This document shows positions 54,217 through 62,435 of a DNA stretch of 64,000 bases, piece by piece. The translations under genes and the position numbers were made by a program. The notes below the pieces were generated by a model. That model had not been told where the DNA came from. It did no database searches and saw nothing but the letters and a program-made list of their open reading frames with translations. The DNA lies in the NCBI GenBank assembly GCA_965262015.1, contig OZ253494.1, positions 1,178,001 to 1,242,000 on the forward strand. Direction: 5' to 3'. The stretch is from G965262015 sp965262015 (GTDB lineage Bacteria > Spirochaetota > Leptospiria > Turneriellales > CBDBES01). Numbering within the stretch: the first letter of the stretch is position 1; each line of letters begins with the position of its first letter.

Positions 54217-55425
54217 GTGAATACTGAGGAAGAATCAAATAACTTTGAAGGTCCAAAAGATGATGATGATCAGATTAGCTATTCTAACTTAAGTGACCAT
54301 GATATCAATATTAGCCCATTTGATTATGCAATTGATACACTAATCAGCTTTATAGAGAAACAGACTATCTCCATACCTGAATTCCAAAGATATTATGTAT
54401 GGAGTAAAGAAAATGCTTCCTTATTCATAGATTCTCTACTAGCAGGAATTCCAATACCTCAGATAGTATTGTATCAATACCGTGATAAATACTTAATTAT
54501 TGATGGACAACAAAGATTAATGACTATTTATTTTTTCTTAAAAAAGAGATTTCCTAAAAAAGACATGTCTGGACAAATAAGATTATCTATAGATAGAGAA
54601 CAGCATCTTTCTGAGAAGATATTATCAGATGAAATGTTATTTGATAATTTCAATCTCAAATTATCACAAGAAGATTTTCCGGATTTACATGGGAAAAATT
54701 ATGGAACTTTAGATGAACAATATCTTAGTAAGTTTGAGACTAAGACTATACGTTGTGCAATAGTTAAATATTTAGGAGATAACACTCAACATGAACAAAT
54801 AATGTCTGAGCTCTTTAAAAGGATTAATACAGGAGGCTTCAATTTAAAACCTCAAGAAGTTAGAAGTAGTATACACAGATGTGATTTTTATTCTATGTTA
54901 AATCAAATTAATCTAGACATAAATTGGCGAAACCTACTAAATAGACCAACAATAAATACACGTATGAGAGATATTGAAATATTGTTAAGAGGTTTTGCCA
55001 TCTTACTTTACAAGGAAGAGTATAGTACGACACCTGTTAAATTCTTAGATCATATTTCAGCTACTAAAATTCGTAATTTGAAAAAAAGTGAAGTAGATTT
55101 TTTGCATAAATTATTTTTAAAATTTTTGGATAAATTTAAACATATAATACAAGAAAGATTAATTACCATAGAAAATGGCACTTTCAATATCCCAATGTTT
55201 GAGTCCATTTTTTATGCTTTATGTCATGACAGCTATAGAGAAAAAAATTTTGATAGCATTGATACATTCAAGGATATCGAAATATCATTGAAAAAACTCA
55301 AAGCAGATGAAGCCTTTAGAAACGCTGTTTTAAGCAACCAAAGACATACCAAATCTAATTTAAAAATAAGGTTAAATAGAGCTTATGTAATAATTACAGG
55401 AAAAAATCCTGTAGAATTATCTTAA
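54217..55425 (+). CDS. DUF262 (GmrS-type) domain protein
   Basis: A 402-aa protein whose N-terminal half is a clear DUF262 domain: 'SIPEFQRYYVWSKENASLFI' (about 52-71), 'LLAGIPIPQIVLYQ' (75-87), 'YLIIDGQQRLMTI' (92-104, the ParB/Srx-like catalytic 'DGQQR') and 'LFKRINTGGFNLKPQEVR'. In GmrSD, SspE and related defence proteins this domain hydrolyses nucleotides and controls a nuclease. The C-terminal half is helical and lacks the DUF1524 HNH nuclease usually fused or paired. It starts at a GTG and ends nine bases before a HEPN gene, so the HEPN protein may be the effector. It is AT-rich and flanked by debris. Function as defence or toxin-antitoxin is inference. Confidence 0.85.
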   Translation: MNTEEESNNFEGPKDDDDQISYSNLSDHDINISPFDYAIDTLISFIEKQTISIPEFQRYYVWSKENASLFIDSLLAGIPIPQIVLYQYRDKYLIIDGQQRLMTIYFFLKKRFPKKDMSGQIRLSIDREQHLSEKILSDEMLFDNFNLKLSQEDFPDLHGKNYGTLDEQYLSKFETKTIRCAIVKYLGDNTQHEQIMSELFKRINTGGFNLKPQEVRSSIHRCDFYSMLNQINLDINWRNLLNRPTINTRMRDIEILLRGFAILLYKEEYSTTPVKFLDHISATKIRNLKKSEVDFLHKLFLKFLDKFKHIIQERLITIENGTFNIPMFESIFYALCHDSYREKNFDSIDTFKDIEISLKKLKADEAFRNAVLSNQRHTKSNLKIRLNRAYVIITGKNPVELS

Positions 55426-55434
55426 ATTTATGAT

Positions 55435-55944
55435 ATGCCTGTTGATTACGTTATTAAAGAATTTGAGTCTTTTTGTAATATTATTGCTTTGTTAACTAAA
55501 CAAAATATAGGACAGACGAAGATATTAAATGAAATTCATGATGTTAACAATAGTTTCAGGATAACATTTATCATACATGCATATCATTTTCTCAACAAAA
55601 AATTGAATGATATAATAAATAGTATTGTTAAAAAACATACTAAGACAGATAATTTATCTATTAATGTATTAATAGATAATATCATGAATGAGAAACATTT
55701 GACTCAAATTCAGTGGAGTGAAAAAAAACTTCAAAAATTTTTTAATAATATAACAATAGAAAAGCATTATACGGAAGGGCCCCAAGCGTTTATCAAATTG
55801 CGTAATGCACGTAATAAAGTAGCTCATAATAATACTATCTCTGACGAATTGTCACTGAATGATATTTATAAACAATTTACTCAAGCGAATGAGTGGTTGG
55901 ATGATGTGTGTAAGGCTAGCACTGACCCCTTTAATGGAAGATAA
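55435..55944 (+). CDS. HEPN-domain putative ribonuclease (MAE_28990-like)
   Basis: A 169-aa all-helical protein with the HEPN ribonuclease motif R-X4-H: Arg126 and His131 in 'KLRNARNKVAHNN', with the polar Asn directly after Arg as in active HEPN toxins. The preceding helices fit a small four-helix bundle. HEPN proteins usually cut tRNA or mRNA in abortive-infection and toxin-antitoxin systems. It is translated nine bases after the DUF262 gene, so the pair is probably a unit in which DUF262 restrains or triggers the HEPN nuclease. The subfamily name is from memory of similar small HEPN proteins; the motif is plain. There is no membrane segment. Confidence 0.7.
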   Translation: MPVDYVIKEFESFCNIIALLTKQNIGQTKILNEIHDVNNSFRITFIIHAYHFLNKKLNDIINSIVKKHTKTDNLSINVLIDNIMNEKHLTQIQWSEKKLQKFFNNITIEKHYTEGPQAFIKLRNARNKVAHNNTISDELSLNDIYKQFTQANEWLDDVCKASTDPFNGR

Positions 55945-56172
55945 GAAGAGCTAATATATCGTAACAAGCAGATAATTACTCTATATAAATTATTAACCTT
56001 ACATTCGATTATACAGCCCTAATTGAACATTGTAGAACAGAATCTTCACCGTATACGTGTAACTTGCACTCATATAGCTCTTAGAACTTAAACACTACGT
56101 GTAATAGTTACACAAATAGGGTGATTTATAGGCCTTTTAAATAGTAATTTCGTTTGATTTTGTCCAATTTAA

Positions 56173-57372
56173 TGTGCTTTCCCTATTATTCTATTCTACC
56201 ACCAAGAAACAGAATTAAACAGTGCATATGTTTATACAAATTATAATAAAAATGATATATCAAAAGAGACTTTGACTATTAATCCTGAATTATTTATTTC
56301 AACAATTAAGGATTCGATACAACAAATCCAACTTACAAAAGAAAATTTACAAATGAGAGATTATAAGATTAGTACTAACGAAATAAGAGAATGTGAATGG
56401 CAGACTTATTTCTTAGAGAAAACAAAAGAAAAATATAAAGACGATAAGTTAAATAAATCAATCATAACAAGTAAAAATAAAAAAGTTAAGGCTCAAGTGA
56501 TTGTAAATGCAGAGATAGAACAATTTGATAAATTCTCTGAAGAGTTACTACGGAAATGTCAAAATGTGAAATTACAACTAATCAAGAAGGAAGTAGAATA
56601 TATGTCAAATCATGTTTGCTATGATTTTCTTAACAAACATGATAATAAAGATGCTAAGTTTTATGGTAAATCATATAAGATACTAAGAAATAGCATTTCT
56701 GTATGGTTAGAGAACGATGTACCTGTTAGAGAAGATAGATATTCTATCTTAGTTAACCTACTTGATCAAAAAGATGGTAATACTGAATTTCAAAATTTTC
56801 TTACAGATACATTAGTTAGTTATAGAGAAAAATTTCATAAACCTATACAAGCCAAGAGATTAAAAGATACTAATATTTTAATACCACCTCAACAAATGTC
56901 ATTCTCAAATGATTACGAAGAACAATCTCATATTAAGAAAAATGCATATCACAAATTCTACTTTATCAAAAAAGAATTAATAGGCGATCAAACAGAGAAA
57001 GATTTCATAGACTTTATTGACGAACAAGATAATGTAATATGGTGGCATCAACAAGGAGATCAAGGTAGTGAGCATTGTAGCCTTGTGTATAAACAAGACA
57101 ACCAAAACTATTTATTCTATCCTGACTTCATAGTACAGACTAAAAAATATACTTATATTTTAGAAGTGAAAGGTTCTGAATCATCTAGACACATGAACAC
57201 AAAGCTAAAAGCTGAAGCATTACAAAAATACCTACAAAATTATATTAAAGGTATTCATACCATTAAGGGTAGCATTGTGAAAAAAGATAAATTAGGTAGT
57301 TGGATTATTAATGCAGAAAATATATATGACCTCAATAATGATTCAGATTGGTTAGACTTTAATATTCTCTAA
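56173..57372 (+). pseudogene. 5'-truncated type III restriction enzyme Res subunit (C-terminal nuclease part)
   Basis: An open frame of 399 codons without an ATG at its beginning; the first possible start is TTG 56272. The sequence upstream of that TTG is still in frame and protein-like ('NSAYVYTNYNKND'), so the gene has lost its 5' part. The C-terminus carries a PD-(D/E)XK nuclease: 'FYPDFIVQ' (Asp285 counted from the TTG) and 'YILEVKG' (Glu298, Lys300), preceded by 'DNVIWWHQQGD'. This block order is that of type III Res proteins and related DEAD/DEAH helicase-nucleases. The helicase motor is absent, and no modification gene is nearby. It could still be expressed as a short protein from the TTG. 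Confidence 0.7.
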
Positions 57373-57492
57373 TGACTTTGAATTAGCCAGGTAGGATATA
57401 CCAACAAGAACTGACTTTCCAATCCATAACCATACTCACCCTTTCCACAGCTGTAACGATACCACGTGAAAATATTATTTGACACCTTACTA

Positions 57493-57498
57493 TATAAT
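57493..57498 (+). promoter_or_regulatory. candidate -10 box for lspA
   Basis: A perfect TATAAT lies 20 bases before the lspA ATG. No good -35 is seen at 16-18 bases upstream; a TTGACA at 57479-57484 is too close (8 bases) to pair with it. A weak or activator-dependent promoter is possible. Confidence 0.3.
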
Positions 57499-57518
57499 TC
57501 TTAGTTTCCTCTTGCTTA

Positions 57519-58010
57519 ATGTCTCAATTTGTTTTAAATTTTACACGGAAGTATTATCTTCACTTACTGGTTTTTGTTACTATTCTCTTGCTTGATTTTT
57601 TTACGAAACTATGGGCAGTTGATGCCTTGAATCATAAAATCATTAATCTTATAGGTAATACATTAAGATTCCAGTTAGTTTATAATACAGGAGGTGCTTT
57701 TGGTATTTTTCAAGGTCATCCAAATATATTTCATGCCTTAACAGGTTTTGCTATCATCTTTTTTGTTATCTACCTGATTAAGTCTCCATATCAATCATCC
57801 GTTTTTAAATGGTCAGTTTGCCTTATCCTGAGTGGTGCTATTGGTAATTTTATTGATCGCTTTTTTAGGATAGGTGTGGTTGATTTTATTGATATGGGCA
57901 TTGGTGCTTTACGTTGGCCAACGTATAATGTTGCGGACGCTTCTATTTCGGTTGGTGCTTGCTTGTTGATAATTGCTTTCTATCTAGAGGATATTCATGG
58001 CACAGTTTAG
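57519..58010 (+). CDS. lspA: lipoprotein signal peptidase (signal peptidase II)
   Basis: Aspartyl protease in the inner membrane that removes signal peptides of diacylglyceryl prolipoproteins. The 163-aa protein has four membrane helices and the family blocks 'LDFFTKLWAV', 'LVYNTGGAFGIF', 'LILSGAIGNFIDR' (first catalytic Asp) and 'WPTYNVADASISVG' (second catalytic Asp). Length is normal. It would process the LysM lipoprotein at 18682. It is followed by an rluD-type synthase gene after 109 bases. Confidence 0.95.
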   Translation: MSQFVLNFTRKYYLHLLVFVTILLLDFFTKLWAVDALNHKIINLIGNTLRFQLVYNTGGAFGIFQGHPNIFHALTGFAIIFFVIYLIKSPYQSSVFKWSVCLILSGAIGNFIDRFFRIGVVDFIDMGIGALRWPTYNVADASISVGACLLIIAFYLEDIHGTV

Positions 58011-58119
58011 TTTATATACTTTGTCTTAATATAATTATTTTTTGTTAATATTTTTCTGTATATACCTCGCCTGTCTCTCTATTGTTCCAGATGATTCTGT
58101 CTATGGCTAATGAAGCAAT

Positions 58120-59082
58120 ATGAATGATACCGCTCCTGGTTTACGGGATTATTTGCAGATAGATGGGCAGAGGTTAGATCGTTCTATTCATGGCAGATGG
58201 GCATCCCGATTTTCTAGAACACAAGTTCAGAATCTAATTAAAGAAGGGCGTGTTAAAATTAATGGTGATGTAATTAATAAACCTTCTTCCATCTATACAG
58301 GACGTTCATTAGTCGAAATTAATCCATTTCCTAAGTCAACTTTTCATTTACCTACTGATATGAAGGCAGTGGAGATCCCCATATTGTATGATGATAGCCA
58401 TCTAGCTATTTTACATAAACCTCATGGCATGACAGTTCACCCAGGCAATAACACGGGACAGGATACTCTAGTACATTTTTTATTGTCTAAGTTTAAAAAT
58501 TTATCGAATATGCATTCTGGAAATGTCACAGAATCTAATCAAGATAATTTTAGACCAGGTATTGTACATCGACTAGATAGAGATACAGAAGGCTTGATAG
58601 TTATTGCTAAAACAGATGCCACACATGTAAAACTTGCTAAACAATTTGCTGAGAGAACAATCGATAAAGAATATCATGCCTGGTTATATGGTTGTTTATC
58701 TAAGAGTGAAGAGACTATAAACGGTTATATTCAACGTCACCCTATTTCACGTAAGAAGATGCTTTTTTCTTTTACAAAAAAACTTCAATCAGCGAAAGAG
58801 GCTGTCTTATCATATAAAATTTTAAAACAGTTAGCAAAATATACACTAGTACGTATTAAGCTATATACTGGTAGGACCCATCAAATTCGATCTACGTTTT
58901 TAACGATGGGTACACCTATTGTAGGTGATAATATATATGGTTATAATAAAATGCTTGAAGCTGACCATAAGCTTCAGTTGCTTTTAATGGCAAATGCGAT
59001 TAGATTTATACATCCCATATTAAAAAAAGAATTATCATTTAAGCTACCTCTACCAGAAAGATTTACATCTTTTCATAGGTAA
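58120..59082 (+). CDS. RluA/RluD-family pseudouridine synthase
   Basis: Converts uridine to pseudouridine in large-subunit rRNA. The 320-aa protein has an N-terminal S4 RNA-binding domain ('SRTQVQNLIKEGRVKING', about 30-55), then the catalytic block 'GIVHRLDRDTEGLIVIAKT' with the active Asp, and 'LYTGRTHQIRSTFLTMGTPIVGD' (read as 'GRTHQIR' and 'GTPIVGD'). The S4 domain and length fit RluD, which modifies helix 69, but RluC-type specificity cannot be excluded. The gap to der is 32 bases. Confidence 0.93.
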   Translation: MNDTAPGLRDYLQIDGQRLDRSIHGRWASRFSRTQVQNLIKEGRVKINGDVINKPSSIYTGRSLVEINPFPKSTFHLPTDMKAVEIPILYDDSHLAILHKPHGMTVHPGNNTGQDTLVHFLLSKFKNLSNMHSGNVTESNQDNFRPGIVHRLDRDTEGLIVIAKTDATHVKLAKQFAERTIDKEYHAWLYGCLSKSEETINGYIQRHPISRKKMLFSFTKKLQSAKEAVLSYKILKQLAKYTLVRIKLYTGRTHQIRSTFLTMGTPIVGDNIYGYNKMLEADHKLQLLLMANAIRFIHPILKKELSFKLPLPERFTSFHR

Positions 59083-59114
59083 AATCTATATGTTACTCAT
59101 TCCAAAACTCTAAG

Positions 59115-60449
59115 ATGCCTGATATCGCAATTATTGGAAGACAAAATGTTGGCAAAAGTACTTTATTTAATTCGCTAATTGGTAGTAGAAAAAGTATAGT
59201 ATTCAATCAACCAGGAGTTACACGTGATATTGTGTCACATGAGATACCATGGAATGATAATGGCGTGTGGACTCTCTTTGATTTTCCAGGTTTCGAAAAT
59301 ATAGATGCAGTCAAAGATGATCTATTAGTGGAGCAGTCTATTGAAAGAGCTATAGCACAACTTCACAGATTTAGTTTACTATTATGGGTTATCTCTCGTT
59401 TTGGTTTAACGCCTTACGAAGAACTTTTGCATCAATATCTAAGAAAAATAAATAAACTTTATTGGTTAGTAGTTAACTTTGTAGATGATCCTTCGCTTGA
59501 AGATGCTTGCTATAATTTTTATTCGTTAGGAATGGATAAGATATTTTTTGTTTCAGCACTTAATCACAGAAATATCCAGAATATGAAACATGCGATTATA
59601 AAGTACTTCCCCGTAACTAATCCTAAGGAGACTAAAGCGTCACCACCGTCATTAGAAAAAACGCAGAAACCCTTAATGCGTTTAGCAATTATTGGCAAAC
59701 CCAATACAGGTAAAAGTACTTTATTTAATGCTTTATTGCAAAAGGACATGGCCATGATCTCAGATGTACCAGGCACCACTCGTGACAGTCTAGATGCAAA
59801 GCTGTCTTTTCATGGACAGAAAATTACATTAGTTGATACAGCAGGATTACGTGGCAAAAAAACAAAATATGATGTAATAGAAACTTTTTCTGTAATGCGT
59901 ACCCAAGAAAACATTCAAAAGGCTGATGTAGTTATCTTACTAATTAATCCTTTGGAAGGTTTAGATAAACAAAATAAAACCCTCATCAATTTAGTATACA
60001 CTTATCATAAACCTTTAATTCTGGGGATTAGTAAAAGTGATATTTTATTAGATAAACCAGCACAAAGAGAATGGCTTGAAGAAGAAATAAAAGATTTACA
60101 AAGAATTTTTTGGAAGTTCCCCGTACAATTTAATAGTGGTTTGTATAGTAGAAAAATATCTAGTCTCATCCATTTATCTGTTAAATTATTTCATCAGTCT
60201 AATCAAGCTATCCCTACCCCCCTAATCAATAAGATGTTTGAAAAAGTTAAAAGTAATGTCACCTTTAGTTCATTAGGTATTAAAGTATATTATATTACAC
60301 AGGCTAATCCCAGATGGAAGTTTATTATTTTTTCAAACCGAGCAAAGCTACCTAATTCGACTACTAGATTTATTGTTCGCCAATTAAGCTTATTATTAGG
60401 CCTGCAAAATTTACCTGTTTTTATACACAATAGAAAACATAATTCTTAA
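59115..60449 (+). CDS. der: ribosome-assembly GTPase Der
   Basis: Tandem-GTPase needed for 50S assembly. The 444-aa protein has two G domains and a C-terminal KH-like domain. Domain 1: 'GRQNVGKST' (8-16) and 'FDFPGFE'. Domain 2: 'GKPNTGKST' (194-202), 'DVPGTTRDS', 'VDTAGLRGKK'. The C-terminal part keeps 'YYITQANPRWKFIIFSN' and 'RFIVRQL'. The G4 base-recognition motif NKxD is altered in both domains: NFVD (121-124) and SKSD (306-309), which should affect guanine selectivity. The protein is somewhat short (E. coli 490). The ATG is the first in frame, and the gene lies between the pseudouridine synthase and thiG genes. Confidence 0.93.
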   Translation: MPDIAIIGRQNVGKSTLFNSLIGSRKSIVFNQPGVTRDIVSHEIPWNDNGVWTLFDFPGFENIDAVKDDLLVEQSIERAIAQLHRFSLLLWVISRFGLTPYEELLHQYLRKINKLYWLVVNFVDDPSLEDACYNFYSLGMDKIFFVSALNHRNIQNMKHAIIKYFPVTNPKETKASPPSLEKTQKPLMRLAIIGKPNTGKSTLFNALLQKDMAMISDVPGTTRDSLDAKLSFHGQKITLVDTAGLRGKKTKYDVIETFSVMRTQENIQKADVVILLINPLEGLDKQNKTLINLVYTYHKPLILGISKSDILLDKPAQREWLEEEIKDLQRIFWKFPVQFNSGLYSRKISSLIHLSVKLFHQSNQAIPTPLINKMFEKVKSNVTFSSLGIKVYYITQANPRWKFIIFSNRAKLPNSTTRFIVRQLSLLLGLQNLPVFIHNRKHNS

Positions 60450-60470
60450 TTTTCCCATAGGAAATGTATA

Positions 60471-61265
60471 ATGGAAACTAATAATGATATTTTAAAATTA
60501 GGTGCAAAAAAACTTCATTCTAGATTAATTCTAGGTACAGGTAAATACCTCAACTTACAATCCATGCAACAATGCCATCAAATATCTCAAACAGAAATGG
60601 TTACCGTGGCATTACGACGGGTACCTTTACATGATATGTCAACTAAAAGTAATATTCTAAATTATATCGATACACAAAAAATTATCTTACTAGCTAATAC
60701 AGCAGGAGTGGCCTCTGCTGAGGAAGCTTTAAGGTTAGTACGCATTGCATGTTCTATGAAGTTGAACTTTATTAAGCTAGAGGTGATTGCAGAAAGTAAA
60801 ACCTTATTGCCTGATCCAATAGAAACTTATAAGGCCGTTAAACTTATAAGGGAGCATTACACAAAAGATGAACTCTTTGTTATGGTGTATACTAATGACG
60901 ATCCTATTCTTGCACTTAAACTATATAATGCTGGTGCAGATTGTCTTATGCCTGGCGGTAGCCCCATTGGTAGTGGTAGAGGTATACAAAATATATATAA
61001 TATGCGTATGATCTTAGAACTACTTCCTGAGGATGTGCCCATTATTTTAGATGCAGGAATTGGATCGCCTGCAGATGCGGTACTCGCTATGGAAATGGGT
61101 TTTGATGCTGTATTATTAAATTCAGCAATTGCACAAGCACAAGACCCTCATAATATGGCTTTGGCTATGTATCATGCTGTCCAGGCAGGCAGGTTATCAT
61201 ACCTATCTGGACGTATGGGGAAAAAATTATACGCAACAGCCTCAAGTCCTGAATTAGACATATAG
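60471..61265 (+). CDS. thiG: thiazole synthase
   Basis: Forms the thiazole phosphate of thiamine from deoxyxylulose phosphate, dehydroglycine and the ThiS thiocarboxylate. The 264-aa TIM-barrel protein has 'SRLILGTGKY', 'VTVALRRV', 'LLANTAGVASAEEALR', the Schiff-base lysine in 'FIKLEVI', 'PGGSPIGSGRGI' and 'DAGIGSPADAVLAMEMGFDAVLLNSAI' (read as 'DAGIGSPADA' and 'DAVLLNSAIA'), all as in ThiG of normal length. No other thi gene is present in the window, so it is a lone gene at the end of the lspA-rluD-der run (21 bases after der). The CysO-like carrier at 2763 is a possible but unproven sulfur donor. Confidence 0.95.
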   Translation: METNNDILKLGAKKLHSRLILGTGKYLNLQSMQQCHQISQTEMVTVALRRVPLHDMSTKSNILNYIDTQKIILLANTAGVASAEEALRLVRIACSMKLNFIKLEVIAESKTLLPDPIETYKAVKLIREHYTKDELFVMVYTNDDPILALKLYNAGADCLMPGGSPIGSGRGIQNIYNMRMILELLPEDVPIILDAGIGSPADAVLAMEMGFDAVLLNSAIAQAQDPHNMALAMYHAVQAGRLSYLSGRMGKKLYATASSPELDI

Positions 61266-61278
61266 TAAGCTGATAGAT

Positions 61279-62427
61279 TTATTCCCTTAGATGATTTAAA
61301 ATTTTTCGGTAATCTTTTCCTATAACAAAAATTAAATCAGTAAATAAAGAGCGGTTAATCGCATAATAGATTCTCTGTACTTGCATAGTCTCAGCAGAGG
61401 ATGTTAAATAAAAAGGGTTTGTATTAACATCCAATAAAATACTATTTTTGTAAGTATGGTGATCTGCATTACTAAATTCAAGAATTTGAAATCCCTTGTG
61501 ATTCAAATATCTTCTAAACTTTTGTGCTAGTCTAGGCGTATCTGTTCCATTACGTACTTCAATTGTAGGTGTTCTATTTAAATAGTGAATTTTTTTTTGG
61601 TTTAACTTTCTTTTAAAGTCATTCAGATAGTATGAAGTTGCTGTTTTATCTATATAAAACTTGTTGTTGGCTTTGTTGATGGGTACTTCCCAAAAAAGAG
61701 GTAACCAATCATCATTACTAAATAATATATTGGATAGTATGCTTAGTTCCCTATAAGAAAAATTTGTTTTAACATTTTTGAGAGCAGCCTGAAAAATATG
61801 TTTATTTTGAAAAATTTTCCATTTTTCTTTCCTTTCTCGCCAAAAATTAAGTAGTATATTATAATGTCGATAACCGACCAGAGACTTTACATATGCTGAT
61901 CGTTCATCTAATTGTAGTAGCTTACGAGTTAAAGGTCCATTTAATTGAAATTCCCCTGTGGGAAGTATCTCGGTGTTAAGTATATCAGGCTTCCACAAAA
62001 AATAATTAATACCATCCGCTAGATCAATAACATTAGCAATATCATTTATATCACATATTATATAGTAGGGTATATTAAGCGAAAAATCTTTAGCAATAGT
62101 CTGTATCGTATGCTGAAAATCTTCTTTAAGCAAGTTATCACCAATAGTAGATGTACTTGTTTTATTAAATCTTGTATCAGGGAAAAAACTAATAAAACCT
62201 ATTCTTTTATTTCTAGAGTTAACGAGTGCAATGCTTATAAAGAGAGATTCTTGTTTTTTCGTTGATCCTGTGTGTTTTTTACTAATTAAAGCGATACCAA
62301 AAGTCTCTTTATGATATAGGTATATCTTAAGTTGCTTACCCCCAAGTAAGTAATATATATGGTAACCAAGATAGGCAAGTAAGGCACATAATAATAAGAT
62401 AAGAGCAATATTTTTGATTTTGGACAT
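61279..62427 (-). CDS. LCP (LytR-CpsA-Psr) family protein with LytR_C domain
   Basis: A 382-aa protein with one N-terminal membrane anchor (about 8-28), then an LCP-like extracellular domain ('RIGFISFFPDTRF', 'YIICDINDIANVIDLADG', about 75-140), and a C-terminal LytR_C domain ('IEVRNGTDTPRLAQKFRRYL', about 293-312, 'FQILEFSNADHH'). LCP enzymes transfer polymers onto peptidoglycan in many bacteria; the role in spirochaete-like envelopes is unclear. The match is diverged but the order of parts is right. It converges on thiG with 13 bases between, and is eight bases downstream of valS on the same strand. Confidence 0.7.
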   Translation of the reverse strand: MSKIKNIALILLLCALLAYLGYHIYYLLGGKQLKIYLYHKETFGIALISKKHTGSTKKQESLFISIALVNSRNKRIGFISFFPDTRFNKTSTSTIGDNLLKEDFQHTIQTIAKDFSLNIPYYIICDINDIANVIDLADGINYFLWKPDILNTEILPTGEFQLNGPLTRKLLQLDERSAYVKSLVGYRHYNILLNFWRERKEKWKIFQNKHIFQAALKNVKTNFSYRELSILSNILFSNDDWLPLFWEVPINKANNKFYIDKTATSYYLNDFKRKLNQKKIHYLNRTPTIEVRNGTDTPRLAQKFRRYLNHKGFQILEFSNADHHTYKNSILLDVNTNPFYLTSSAETMQVQRIYYAINRSLFTDLIFVIGKDYRKILNHLRE

Positions 62428-62435
62428 ACCTAACT

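Noticed and set aside
57479..57484. TTGACA upstream of lspA as a -35 box.
   Set aside because: Only eight bases separate it from the TATAAT, too few for a normal promoter.
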